Source: Forficula auricularia (taxonomy: Eukaryota; Arthropoda; Insecta; Dermaptera; Forficulidae). From it: a stretch of 64,000 nt of DNA. Positions within the stretch are counted from its first letter, which is position 1; each line of letters begins with the position of its first letter. Shown piece after piece: positions 44,536 through 55,672 of this stretch. The position numbers were made by a program, and so were the translations under genes. The stretch is taken from assembly GCA_024734495.1 (NCBI GenBank), contig JALMQS010000618.1:760607-824606 (forward strand), given 5' to 3'. The notes under the pieces were generated by a model, which was not told the origin of the DNA, did not search any database, and saw nothing but the letters and a program-made list of their open reading frames with translations.

Positions 44536-44830
44536 ATGCAACGGATCGTTCCTAAACTTTATCCAGTCATTTGAAATATTAATATGTTTATTCGTTTATT
44601 ATTAATCAGATATCACTTGCTATTTACAGTCCATGTTGACTTAAAATAACAAATAGTCATCGATTCTCATCTAATACTCGAGGAATAACCATTCTACATT
44701 GGATTTTTGACGTTTCGGTTATTATTAGTAGCCATTGCTGAAGACATGGAGGAATCAACTTAAAATCAAAAAGACCAAATTCTTTTATGGTAAATAACTC
44801 AAGCTTACATCCATCCATCCGCAGGAACTA
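44536..44830 (+). repeat. Dispersed repeat with ~119-bp units (truncated copy)
   Basis: Matches 15745-16000 from TGCAACGGATCGTTCC onward, with about one unit of the block amplified at 51541. Confidence 0.65.
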
Positions 44831-44859
44831 CCTGAAAAAATCGCACTTTTTGGCTTCTG

Positions 44860-45095
44860 GACGAGAACCCATGTGAATTTTGGCAAAACCGTCACGTGCT
44901 AAAATTCAATCTAATTGATTAATTATTTATTACTAATTACTAATTTGTGACTTTAATTGAGACCATGGGTTCCGTAGTCTTTACCTGAGGACCTTTTGAA
45001 GTCGCGTTTGCCGCGAGACCGTTTACAATACTTTACCCATGCTTCGCATTGGATAAAGTAAAAAAGAGGTTGGTGAACATATCCTTCTGGGACTA
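44860..45095 (-). repeat. Dispersed repeat, reverse copy of 50830-51070
   Basis: Blocks TTTAGCACGTGACGGTTTTG and GGTAAAGACTACGGAACCCA (minus sense) and the TTTATCCAATGC edge match the plus-strand repeat near 50830. Non-coding. Confidence 0.65.
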
Positions 45096-45780
45096 AAAGT
45101 TCACTTTTTCTGAATCACACCGCTTAATTGACCCCTCAGGAGTATAGGTTCAAATGCAAGTCAATCAGTTGAGCCGTTTAATCTGGAGATCGGTGAACAT
45201 AGAGATATAGAATCCCAAAACTATTATATTGATTATTTATTGTATTATATTGAATTTTATTTTTATATAATCTTTTTTGTTCCATGAGAAGAACATCCTC
45301 AGAGTATTCAATAAATTAATATATAAATCTATAGGGGACATGACATAGCCAAGTGGTGGGCTTAAGTCACGCCATATTGCATTATCAGGTTGACAGGTTG
45401 AAAAACAATGAACTAAATTAATTGTTGAGGGATTTTCCATTGAAAAGGAAGAAGCGGAAATGGAGAAAAAAGATTGATGTTTTAAATGGAAAGAAAAATC
45501 GCTCGTTGGCATTTACCTAATTCCTGGGGATTCCTGGACCTTTTATAATTCAGCTCCTCTGGTCGGTTTGGGATCTTTGAATAGAGGCTTATAAAGAGAA
45601 TACTATTCGGCTGTGATTAATAGCATTGGGATCTAATTCACTCCATTAATATTAGTGAAGCTTTGCTTTGGGAAATGTATGCAATTTGCTTAATGGGAAA
45701 TCTATTAGACCCCTCCCCACTAGAGACCACCGGTTCTCTCGGAATTTTCATGTCTCGTATCAAATGAAATATCCAGATTC
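45096..45780. other. Spacer, no gene seen
   Basis: The 91-codon minus frame at 45237-45512 shows no family motif. Confidence 0.4.
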
Positions 45781-46740
45781 AAAAAATAATTAATGTTTTT
45801 TAAAGGGTTAAAATTTATAGCCTCTCGGGCGATCGGACAGCTTTAAGGGCATCAGTGCGTAACAAGGGTAGTTATACTAGAAAGAGAAACAAATGTTTTT
45901 TACAATTTTAAAATTAATGTAAAACAAACAAAATCCAAAATATATTACAATTACTAATGAGTCTTTTAGCGACACTATATGTTTAATAACAAAACTCGAC
46001 AAAAGTTAAACAAAAATTCATAGAAACAATCGAAGGGAACTGGATAAAGATTTTAAGGGGGTTCGTGACCTTTTATCATTTTTATAAGAAAATTCTCCAA
46101 TTTTTACCATCTAATCATTGATGCATTAAAATATTTATTCCAGAAATTTGAAGTTGATCGTCTGTCCCATTACCGAGAAATAAATTATTGAAAATTGTCC
46201 CTTTAACATGGAAGTAAAATGGACCGAGCTTTTGAAAGGACTATAACGTCTATACAAATTATACCATTTTCAACTAATTTTTACAGATCAATAATTCAAC
46301 TTTTATGAATCGAATGATACATTTTTCAATAGATTTGACAGACTAGTTAATTAGTTATTCATAAATGTAAAAATAAAAAGTTATTTGCCGCAAACAGAAT
46401 ATAAAAAAATCACTAGTGTAGAATTAATTCCAACTCTATTTCTTGAAATCGTTTTTGTGTTAAATAAATGTTTTTATAATGAGATAAAATTTATCTCAAT
46501 ATTCTTTTTATTATTGTTATCAAAACAAAGATTTTTATTCGAAATTAACCTCATTATTAACAAAAATTTTTTATTAAAAAATTTAGTAGGCAGACGGTAT
46601 CACTCTGCAGAAATACAAAAGATTTTTTCGAAGATCAACCAGATAGATAAGCTGTCCCAAACTCCCTTAATAACACAACTCGATAAAAGTTAAACAAAAA
46701 TTCATAGAAGGAATCGTAGGGAGCTGGATAAAGATTTTAA
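45781..46740. repeat. Dispersed repeat related to 57470-58006
   Basis: 46315-46690 is the imperfect reverse complement of 57480-57790. The preceding block (45781-45880) recurs at about 48440-48535. Weakly protein-like frames here have no recognisable motif. Confidence 0.55.
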
Positions 46741-47555
46741 ATTAAAACACAGAGCTTTTAGTAAATAAGCCAGACGTTTCGTCAATTTATTTTGACTTCC
46801 TCAATGGTTGGAATGACAAAATAATGAAAATTAGAAAAACTTACCATATTCTCATACAATGGAAATCGTTTAACGTGAAAACCCTTCAGAGTTTTGAGAT
46901 GTTTTTGATAAAAATGACGAAGAAGGCCATTTTGACCAATTTCATAAGAATGAAACAGCAATATTTGAAATCAAAAGATGTTGTTCCATCAATTTTCAAT
47001 TCACTGATTGCTTTTATTTAGGATTTAGATCACTGTTTCTTAACCCACGAGCTTTTTGCAAGTGTTACGCAAAATTATGAAATTTATTATTATTATTATT
47101 ATCATGACATATGGGAACTAAGCCTATATGGTGCAAGTAAACAAAGAACGTTTGGATATCCAAGGTGATTTAACGTGATTAAGCTAACTTAGCAGCATAG
47201 ATATCTGACCACAGCCCTTTTGGGGTAGGCATCGAAAACACGCCCGATGGGTTTCCACAACCCCTCCGGACGGGTGGCCCCAGGCCCTAGCCCTGACGGG
47301 CGGCGTCTCGGATTGTTTTTATTAGGTCTCTACAATTAAAATTTAAAAAGAAATAAATGTATTTACTCATTCAAAAACACATTTGTTGTTATAGTCGAAG
47401 GAGAGCTTCGCAGCTAGTTATTATATAAAACAATCTCAAAACGTATATTAGAAATCCAAACGTTTTGTGAATTATTCAAATTTTACAAATTCTCACGAAA
47501 ATTTTGATTTTGAAAAATCATTTTGAGATTGTTTTATGGAATAGGTAATTGTATT
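46741..47555. other. Repeat arms and a GC-richer patch
   Basis: 46745-46800 matches the family E arm at 5599. 46880-46990 matches an arm of the palindrome at 39150. 47180-47320 is GC-rich (CGGGCGGCGTCTCGG and similar) without a recognised gene. Confidence 0.4.
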
Positions 47556-47559
47556 TAAT

Positions 47560-48150
47560 TATTAAAGTTGTTATAGAGAAATAAGGACTATATCTTTTAT
47601 GCAGATAATTTATATTTTATTGCCAACGTTTCGTCATCTTTGTTGACTTCTTCAGGGCTCTAAAAAGTGATAAGGCCTCAATTAATACAGATTATAACAT
47701 TTTCAAATCCAAATCAAAATTGATCTCAAAAACAACTTCAATACATTCAAAAAACAAATTAATACACATAAAAAACTCTAGTCTCGTTATAAATAAATAA
47801 AATTTATAATTCCAACAGAAGACACACTCTTTTATTGTCTCCTTCAATATATAAAAATTCTGCTACTCTCGGCAAAAACTTTCAATTTAATAAAAAACTC
47901 ATTTTACATAACAAATAGTTAACTTCCCTGCATATTTGTCATTTTTATATTTATAGATTTTGATTTGAAAATGTTATAATCTGTATTAATTGAGGCCTTA
48001 TCACTTTTTAGAGCCCTGAAGAAGTCAACAAAATTGACGAAACGTTGGCAATAGAATATAAATTATCTGCATAAAAGATATAGTCCTTATTTCCCTATAA
48101 CAACTTTAATAATTTAATCGATGGACATAACTAATAAAAAAAAAAAATTG
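47560..48150. repeat. Foldback of Penelope-like family B, interrupted by a family A fragment
   Basis: Arms 47560-47760 and about 47940-48130 are reverse complements and include CCCTGAAGAAGTCAAC, CGAAACGTTGGC and a conserved GTCCTTATTTCCC end. A family A fragment (47776-47892) lies in the centre, so A inserted into or was captured by B. Confidence 0.7.
47776..47892 (+). repeat. Penelope-like family A terminal fragment
   Basis: Starts within the ribozyme (CTAGTCTCGTTATAAAT) and runs to the outer edge. The 5' part of the ribozyme is missing. Confidence 0.8.
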
Positions 48151-49626
48151 TATTTAATACAGCAATGGAAATTTCAAAAATATTTATTATAAAAGGAATT
48201 TTAACTATTTTCGATTATTGTTTATTTTGGAATATACATGCAGCAAAATATTTGAAATTCCAACTACAAAATGTTTGACCTCAAGTATTTGTATTTCAAA
48301 TATTTATACGTTTTTTAAAGTGCCCAGCTTTGAATGTGTGTTTTTTTAGAGATTAATAAATTATTTTGCTAATTGAAATTTCTCCCACTTCCTCTGAAAA
48401 TTCACCCTCTTCAAGTACGATAGTTTTGAAATATTTCGTTCAAAAAATAATTAATGTTTTCTATTGAATGAAAATGTATAGCCTCTCTCTAGGGCAGCTT
48501 TAAGTGCGTCAGTGTGTAAGAAGGGTACTATAGAGAGAAAAAAGGATAAGTAAAAAGAATTAAAGAGAGAGAAGGAAAATACTATAAAAAGAAGTAAGAA
48601 AAGAAGTGAGATAGAAAGGCGTATGTCTTTGTCAGGAAGAATAGGGATTTAGACTAACGGATCTGACAAAATCAGACTTTAAGCATCATCTTCTTCACGT
48701 TCTGGTCAAGCGGTGGGAAAGTACCAGCTTCAAATTAAATAATAAATAAAACTAATAACAATAAAAAAAAAACTATAAAAAGAACAACCATAAGAAGAGA
48801 GGAAATTTAGTAAATAAAATAAATAATTAAGTGAACAAATAAAACCACAAAGAAATCGAAATAAAGAAAAAGAATAGTGTGTGTGTGTATAAAAATTTAA
48901 GTTTAAGGTAGTTGTTTCACCATATGGGTTTTCTTAGGATTTTTTTGAAATCTATACAGATTATTATTTAAATGCTTCTGCATCGATTGGTGCCAAAACG
49001 AAATTTATGAAGAATATAATTCCGGCGATATTAAATTCCAAATATAGAGTTTTTCAGACTCCTATACATTGCACTATAGGGGATATCGGAAAGTTTACAT
49101 ACATATTTAATTATAATTAAGAAACTCTTCTTACTATTTTTATAAAAACCTAAATCAACATTAAACAATAACTAATTCATTTTTTAAGAAAATTGTAATT
49201 GATAGTTTCTGGGATAATAATGAATAAATAATGAAAAATGTATATTGAAAAATTTACACTAAAAACAACCTGGCAACAACGCATTTATTTAACCTAAAAA
49301 GTGGATTAACTTTAGTAATTTTTTTGACGTTTTTTCGCTTCAGCCATTGTCGCAACAGCTTTCAATCGCTTATTAAGAAATTTTTGTTTTATAAATCTTC
49401 CTTTATAATGTACTTTATCTGACATTTCTATGATAAAATATATACAAGCTCGGACAGTGTTGGCAGATTTGTCAAACGAGCACTGGATTGGCTAGTAGTG
49501 GTACATAAACAGCAAAAAGTTTTGGGCTTATGAATTATGAATCCTTATTGTCTGTTCTATATACTCTAGCATTTACTTTTTGCTAGTATTGTCGCAAAAC
49601 AACTACCTTAAATATTTTAATATTAT
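48151..49626. other. AT-rich spacer
   Basis: No gene recognised. 48530-48640 is a purine-rich stretch and 48878-48888 a short (TG)n. Confidence 0.4.
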
Positions 49627-50420
49627 TCGATAGCTTAATTAGGCTATTGCATAGCTTTTATCGCGGGCTTTGAGCGCGGCGACCGAATCAAGAAATTCCG
49701 TAACGAAAATAAACCTAACACCCCCACTCCGACCTAGCGCGGGTAAACGGCGGGAGTAACGTATTTTTTACTACTAACGTACCGTTTAACCATATCATGG
49801 ATGAATGATTTGGGACGTGAATAGTCTCGGTTTTGAACCTAATCCTAGCAGAACGGGTAAGAAACCTAAGACGTGGAAACGGCCCGCGCAGATTAACGGC
49901 AAGGATAGGTGATTAGCACCTATCCGTCGAGAGGCATTAGATCATACGAGGTATAATTTCTCTATATTATGCTTTGCGATCTGTACCAAGGTACGGAGCT
50001 AAGGATCCCTAGGTCCGACCACGACGAATTGCACGCCAGGTCGGAGGACTTTAACCCGGTTTTCAAACCAGGCGCTGTCTGGATCGGGTGAGACTTGTCT
50101 CTACTGACATTAGTAGTACAATAAGATTTCCAAGAATTGCGAATTGTGAAAATGAATAATGATCCACAAGAATCCACAACAAAATATGGGACCACCATTG
50201 ACGCGGTATTTTCCAGATATTTAGAGGATATCAAGTCTCAAACTTATGTTTCTTATTTCAGTTACCATAAACCTATAGTTACAATGATAAAAATTCCTGA
50301 ATAACCTACATGTATTGTAAGATAATAAAAATATTTTAAACAATATTAACTTCTCATTTATTCAATAAAAGAAAAAGAAAAAACATTGTTTTCTTATCGG
50401 TCACCACGCTCAAAAAGTGT

Positions 50421-50490
50421 AACTTGAATTAATATCAAAGAAAAAACTTGAATTAATATCAAAGAAAAACTTGAATTAATATCAAAGAAA
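50421..50490. repeat. Three-unit tandem repeat
   Basis: Units of about 23 bases containing ACTTGAATTAATATCAAAG, three in a row. Confidence 0.9.
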
Positions 50491-50584
50491 AAAATATTGC
50501 ATAAATATTATAATTGCATAAGTTGATAAAAAATGCTATGCAATAGCTTTACCGCGGCAGTCCCCGAGTGCCACACATCTATAT

Positions 50585-50768
50585 TTTTTTTTGGACTTTT
50601 CGACCTTTCTAGCCATAACCCAATTTACGATACTAATTATTTTATTTTTTAAATTTGTCTCTACTCCCCGGGGTCAGGTTTTAGCCGGATGCCTCGAGTC
50701 GGATTCGAACCCGGGTCCACTTGGTTAGCAGGCTGACATGCTAACCCCTAGCCCACCCGACCCCACCC
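50585..50768 (-). repeat. tRNA-derived SINE
   Basis: Minus sense: GGGTCGGGTGGGCTAGGGG (A-box region), CGGGTTCGAATCCGACTCG (B box), body, and a poly(A) end (plus-strand T run at 50585-50593). Same family as 61932-62102. It sits at the 5' edge of the larger insertion and lacks its own target duplication at the poly(A) side. Confidence 0.75.
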
Positions 50769-50819
50769 TCGATAGCTTAATTAAAAATATTGAATTAACT
50801 AAAATCAACAATAACTAGA

Positions 50820-51340
50820 GTTAACAGTAAACAACATTTTTACTTTATCCAATGCAAAGCATGGGTAAAGTATTGTAATCGCTCTCGGGGCAAGCGTGGC
50901 TTCAAAGGGTCCTCAGGTAAAGACTACGGAACCCATGGACTCAATTAAAGTCACAAATTGTAGTATTCAATTAGGTTGAATTTTAGCACGTGACGGTTTT
51001 GCCAAATATTACAAGGGGTCTCGTCGAGAGGCCAAAAAGTGCGATTTTTTCATTTAGTGCGTGCGTATGGATGTATGGATGTTATCGTTTTTTTGGCCCA
51101 CGATTTTTTCCACACCGTTACACCGATTGAAATGAAATTGAAAACCTACCATTAGTTTAACAAAATGAAGCGCTGATTAGTTTTTGGTACATATCGGCTC
51201 ACAAACATTAGTACTTTATTTCAGTACTTTTTTAGTTTTTTCTAAATATCTTGAAAATGACTTAACCAATTTTGATGAAATTTAATATCCTAATTAAGTA
51301 CCTTGGGGACCACAAAAAAGGTTAAATAAAGTTTTTAGTA
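50820..51340 (+). repeat. Dispersed repeat (TACTTTATCCA edge)
   Basis: Forward copy of 44860-45095. Its edge also resembles the starts at 2455 and 7272 (…GGTCAAGTATTGTAATCG). Non-coding. Confidence 0.6.
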
Positions 51341-51540
51341 AAATTATATTTTAAAGTACTTTACTCTAAAGTAAGATGGTACTTTTTTTAATTTTTTTAA
51401 ATTCTTTAAAATTTATTCATTTGAAAGTTTTAATATAGCTCATTTAGCCTTGCTTAAGTAAGAATGGATAGGCTTCTCTCTGTGAAATGCTAAAAATTTG
51501 GGAAGAATTTTTATGAGTAACCATAGCAACTGCGTTGTTT

Positions 51541-52725
51541 TCTTATCCGTTACCTTTGCTGAAGACAGAGAAATCGATTTTAAACTAAAAATAGGGATTG
51601 ATTCTCATCTAGTACTTGAGGAATAATCATTCTATATTGGATTTTTGACGTTTCGGTTTTTATTAGTAACCATTGATGAAGACATAGAGAAATCGACTTT
51701 AAACCAAAAATAGCGATTGATTCTCATCTAGTACTTGAGGAATAATCATTCTATATTGGATTTTTGACATTTCGGTTTTTATTGGTAACCATTGCTGAAG
51801 ACATGGAGGAATCGACTTAAAATCAAAAATAGCCATCGATTCTCATCTAATACTTGAGGAATAACCATTCTATATTGGATTTTTGGCGTTTCGGTTTTTA
51901 TTGGTAACCATTGCTGAAGACATAGAGAAATCGACTTTAAACCAAAAATAGCGATTGATTCTCATTTAAGAGTCGAGGAATAACCATTCCACATTGGATT
52001 TTTGACATTTCGGTTTTTATTGGTAACCATTGCTGAAGACATGGAGGAATCGACTTAAAATAAAAAATAGACATCGATTCTCATCTAATACTTGAGGAAT
52101 AACAATTCTACATTAGGTTTTTGACGTTTCGATTATTATTGGTAACCATTGCTGAAGACATGGAGGAATCGACATAAAATCAAAAATAACGATCGATTCT
52201 TATCTAATACTAGAGGAATACCTTATTGCATTCCATTTTTGATGTTTTGACCATTAATGGCAACCTCTATTGAAAACGTGGAAGAATCGACTTAAAATCA
52301 AAAAGACTAAATTCTTTTTGAAAAACAACTCAAGTTTGAGTTGTTTGCCATAAAAGAATTTAGTCTTTTTGATTTTAAGTCGATTCTTCCACGTTTTCAA
52401 TAGAGGTTGCCATTAATGGTCAAAACATCAAAAATTGAATGCAATAAGGTTATTCCTCTAGTATTAGATGAGAATCGATCGTTATTTTTGATTTTAAGTC
52501 GATTCCTCTATGTCTCAGCAATGATTACAATAATAACCGAAATGTCAAAAATCCAATGTAGAATGGTTATTCCTCGACTCTTAAATGAGAATTATTTTTG
52601 AATTAATGTCAATATGAACTACAAATTGCAAGTGATATCTGATTAATAATAAAGGAACAAACATATTAATATTTCAAATGAATTTGGATAAAGTTTAGCA
52701 ACGATCCGTTGCAGTTTATTTTCCA
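51541..52725. repeat. ~119-bp tandem array followed by its own inverted arm
   Basis: Six to seven units of about 119 bases (landmark GAAGACAT near 51560, 51678, 51797, 51915, 52035 and 52154, diverged at 52271) run to about 52316. A sharp turn at about 52330 (CTCAAGTTTGAG) starts an inverted arm of two to three units that ends with the family's edge (CAACGATCCGTTGCAGTTTA) at about 52715. Units contain TGACGTTTCGGT and CCATTGCTGAAGAC, a Penelope-like CTTCAG/CGAAA pair in minus sense. Confidence 0.75.
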
Positions 52726-53199
52726 TAAGAATGTGTTTGTTTACTTGTTTATTCAGTGTTGAAGAGAGCCTGAAGCGGTTGTCATTAGATGTTACATTTA
52801 ATTATTAATTCTATAATAAACATCTTGAATAGATATCATCCCTGTCGTAATTTTCCCCAATAGGTTTTTTTTTTTTTTTTGAAAATTATTGAAAAATTAA
52901 AAAAATTATTTCCGAAATGGGGTGAATTTTGAGATTGTTTTTGACCATTAAATATATACACAAGTGATTTCCAAATGAACAAAAGAGGAAGAAATTGAGA
53001 GAGAGAAAGTCCAAAATCTAATATACATATTCAATATATAATTATTTAATCGAGAAAATAAAAGTATTTTAATTTGGAGACGGACATAATGAAAAATACG
53101 AATTTCGACAACATTCTGTTGATATGAATAGTTGACTATGGAAGTAAATAAGAACTGATAAAAGAGACAAGAAACAGGTGGTTTCTTTCATTGATCCTT

Positions 53200-53530
53200 T
53201 TAAGTCCTGAAGAAGTAAGAAAGATTTTCCGAAACGTCAGTTTTTAAGACAGTGAAAATGGCGATCCAATCAAATATTTTATTTGTAATTCGTACTTTTC
53301 ATTATTCCTGGCCTGACTTTTATCAATTCTCGGTTATTGAAGGAGACAATAAAAGAGTGTGTCTTCTGATGGAATTATAAATTTTACTTATAACTTATGT
53401 TGATTAATGACCATTATAATTAGTAGATTAAAAATTCACAGTTCATTGGACAATGTTTTTTATTGAAGATCTTATTCAATTTTTGTACAACGTTTCGTCT
53501 CTCTCGAGACTTTTTCAAGCACTGCAAATA
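53200..53530. repeat. Cluster of Penelope-like terminal fragments
   Basis: 53211-53290: CCTGAAGAAG then CCGAAACGTCAG (plus). 53336-53396: family A edge fragment. 53455-53530: minus sense CTTGAAAAAGTCTCGAGAGA then GACGAAACGTTG, a third type. Three families lie within 330 bases. Confidence 0.55.
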
Positions 53531-53699
53531 AGGACAAAGATCTATTAGGTGAAAGTCTTTTACAATTATATAGGTTTATACAACCCAAAATGTATTACAA
53601 ATTAACTAAATATATACAATCAAAAATACAAATATTACAAAAACAACATTATTATCACACAAGACTCACCTCAATTGGTTAGAGCAACATTGTTATATA

Positions 53700-53840
53700 A
53701 TTTGAAAGTTTATATTGGGAAAATAAGGACAAGTTTTTATGTGTGACTTTTTTATTTATCCACCAACGTTTCGTCGACTTTGCCGACTTCTTCAGGGCTT
53801 CTATAATTATAAGAACATTCTTGATATTAATTTACAAAAG
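53700..53840 (-). repeat. Penelope-like family B terminal repeat
   Basis: Minus sense: GAAGCCCTGAAGAAGTCGG, a hairpin, GACGAAACGTTGG, a ~40-base A/T tail and TTGTCCTTATTTTCCC. It lies downstream of the GIY-YIG remnant at 54189-54484 in the same orientation, as a 3' terminal repeat should. Confidence 0.65.
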
Positions 53841-54188
53841 TACAGTCAGAATCCAAAAACAAACATGTATCAATAGTTTACCTACCAAATAGTCATGTCA
53901 CACATTCGTTTAAATTTTCTTCTTACCTTCGTTACCATTGAAGGCCATTTTTAATAACAACCTTATCAATACAGAACAGAACAGTAATCACTTCTTACAA
54001 AAAATAGAATAAAATATTTTTCTTTTTATCCCTATATACAAAAATCTCAACTTCGAATAAATTAAACTTATATATTAATAAAATATATGTCAACGACACC
54101 AGTCAAGTTATTAGATGAAAAAATATCCATTAGAAATCTATTTTTATTTTCAACATCTAATTGCATTTATTTTTGAAATTTTTTATTA
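53841..54188. other. Spacer between coding remnant and terminal repeat
   Basis: AT-rich. Probably the rest of the Penelope-like copy, with no readable frame. Confidence 0.4.
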
Positions 54189-54484
54189 TTATTTATTTTT
54201 TAACTTTTTATTTTTATCCTTATACCTGTCTAGCAAAAAACTATATATGCCACTTAAATTCTGGGTGTCTGTTCTAAAATTCACTGTATCATTTAACGAA
54301 ATGTGAATCATTTTACTTATTGTTCTTTTAAAATACACTGGTTCAAAATCTAATATTAATGTATCATCAAACTTGAATTGATGATTTAGATCAAAATGAT
54401 GGGTAGCTAGGGCGGTTTTGTCATTTTTTAAAATATTAGACACTCTACAATCATATATATGTTGTGTTAATCTTTTGTTATATA
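54189..54484 (-). pseudogene. Penelope-like element protein, C-terminal GIY-YIG part
   Basis: Minus frame of about 98 codons: KRLTQHIYDCRVSNI, then TALATHHFDLNHQFKFDDTL, ILDFEPVYFKRTISKMIHI and NDTVNFRTDTQNLSGIYSFL. The ‘TALxxHHFxxNHxFDFDxTLILDxEPxYxKR’ pattern is the second half of the Penelope GIY-YIG nuclease and its tail, with the conserved His and Asn. The GIY and YIG strands and the RT domain are lost. The protein differs clearly from the family A copy at 40530, so it is a second lineage, probably the source of family B repeats. The upstream side is cut by a family A fragment at 54485. Confidence 0.8.
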
Positions 54485-54592
54485 ACGTTATAAATAAAAT
54501 TTATAATTCCAGCAGAAGGCACACTCTTTTATTGTCTCCTTCAATATATAAAAATTCTGCTACCCTCGGCACAAAAACTTTCAATTTAATTC
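54485..54592 (+). repeat. Penelope-like family A terminal fragment
   Basis: From CGTTATAAATAAAATTTATA to the outer edge ACTTTCAATTTAAT. The ribozyme part is absent. Confidence 0.8.
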
Positions 54593-54636
54593 TCCACTAA
54601 TTTAATATTTTTTATTATTTTATATTAATATCAATT

Positions 54637-54875
54637 ATTATTAGAAAAGGGGAGTCGGGTTAGCCGAGCCGGCTAACGCACTGGCCTCGCTTGGCCATCG
54701 ATCGATTATGACGATGTTGGATTGGAAGGCCGGGGTTCGATCCTGGCTGGCAAATAAAAATTTCTACAGGCTAAAAACTCGGCTCCCTCACTAAGCTACT
54801 AACACTTTACCTATGTGCTGTCTAAATGGGCTTTGTTCCCGGTGACAATAAAAAAAAAAAAAAATTATTAGGAAA
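54637..54875 (+). repeat. Complete tRNA-derived SINE with target duplication
   Basis: SINE 54649-54863: a head with GTCGGGTTAGCCGAGCCGG (A box) and GGGGTTCGATCCTGGC (B box), a short body and a 14-A tail after GACAAT. ATTATTAGAAA at 54637-54647 and ATTATTAGGAAA at 54864-54875 form a near-perfect target duplication. The head resembles the 61932 family but the body differs. Confidence 0.85.
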
Positions 54876-55442
54876 TTTACTCTGCCTCACTGGCAGTTAC
54901 TGTTATTGAACTTACTCGAAATTTTTTATTTGTTCATATTGTTTAAAAAGCATAAAACGTAAAGAAAAATCATTATCGACCATTATTTTACTATCTGTCT
55001 GGATTCTGATATCACTAAAACTCAGGAAATTGTAGAAAGTTCATTCTATTGCTAATATTTTTGTATTTCCAATGCGGAGAACTAATTAGCTTTTGACCTT
55101 CGAGTTCAAAAATGCAGAAATTATTATTTTTTGATAAATTTTATTAAGCTTTTCAAACCTTGTCATGATAAAAGTATAAGCAAACTTGTGTATTTTTTTC
55201 AATTTCAATTTATTAAATTTATTTATTTATTTTCAAATTCAGATAGTTTTTTTTTTTTATTAAAAATAATTGTATTTTAAAATTAAATGAGAAATTGAAT
55301 TTATCCCAAGTTAATTTAATCAAAAGGTACATTTTTTTAATAGTTTTTATGTTTAACCAAATTTGTTATTAAAGAAATTCTAAAAGAATAACTTACCATG
55401 TCTTGAAATGATTTTTACATTTTTCTCCTATTTAATTTAAAT
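54876..55442. other. AT-rich spacer
   Basis: Nothing recognised. Confidence 0.5.
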
Positions 55443-55534
55443 TTAATTTGAAAGTTTTTTGCCGAGAATAGCAAAATTTTTATATATTGAAGGAGACAAT
55501 AAAAGAGTATCTTCTGCTGGAATTATATATTTAT

Positions 55535-55588
55535 TTATAACGAGACTATAGTTTCGAGGGTTTTGCCCTCTTCATCAGTCTATTACAA
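55535..55588 (-). ncRNA. Hammerhead ribozyme core, intact
   Basis: Minus strand CTGATGA, five-pair GAGGG/CCCTC helix II, GAAA, CTATAG, TC, then TCGTTATAA pairing with TTGTAATAGA. All core bases are present. Confidence 0.8.
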
Positions 55589-55618
55589 TGGATTCATAAA
55601 TTAATTCCTGTGAATCCA

Positions 55619-55672
55619 TTGTAATAGACTGATGAAGAGGGCAAAGCCCTCGAAACTATAGTCTCGTTAGAA
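55619..55672 (+). ncRNA. Hammerhead ribozyme core, near-intact
   Basis: CTGATGA 55629-55635, GAAA 55652-55655, predicted cleavage after C55663. The core and helix II are perfect. The 3' side of helix I reads TCGTTAGAA, weakening distal pairs. Confidence 0.8.

Larger units (their letters stand above)
49627..50783. mobile_element. 1.13-kb insertion with 15-bp target duplication, containing a 28S-like stretch and a SINE
   Basis: TCGATAGCTTAATTA at 49627-49641 and 50769-50783 frames 49642-50768. The right edge is the head of a minus-oriented tRNA-SINE. The left 600 bases are unusually GC-rich. At 49736-49760 a 25-base run including CGGGTAAACGGCGGGAGTAA matches, from memory, a universally conserved 28S rRNA segment just upstream of the R2 insertion site, after which similarity stops. 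Two similar GCTATKSMATAGC-type blocks followed by CGCGG occur at 49643 and 50537. No protein frame was recognised. Confidence 0.65.

Noticed and set aside
45237..45512. 91-codon minus-strand gene
   Set aside because: Composition is mixed but no domain or neighbour supports it.
47180..47320. GC-rich block as rRNA or CpG-island promoter
   Set aside because: It does not resemble rRNA segments that I know and has no adjacent gene.
49736..49760. Part of a resident rDNA unit
   Set aside because: The match ends abruptly and the bracketing 15-bp duplication shows the region is an insertion. No further 28S sequence follows.
50650..50760. Functional tRNA gene on the minus strand
   Set aside because: Same head as the SINE with target duplication at 61932. 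No intact acceptor stem or anticodon loop.
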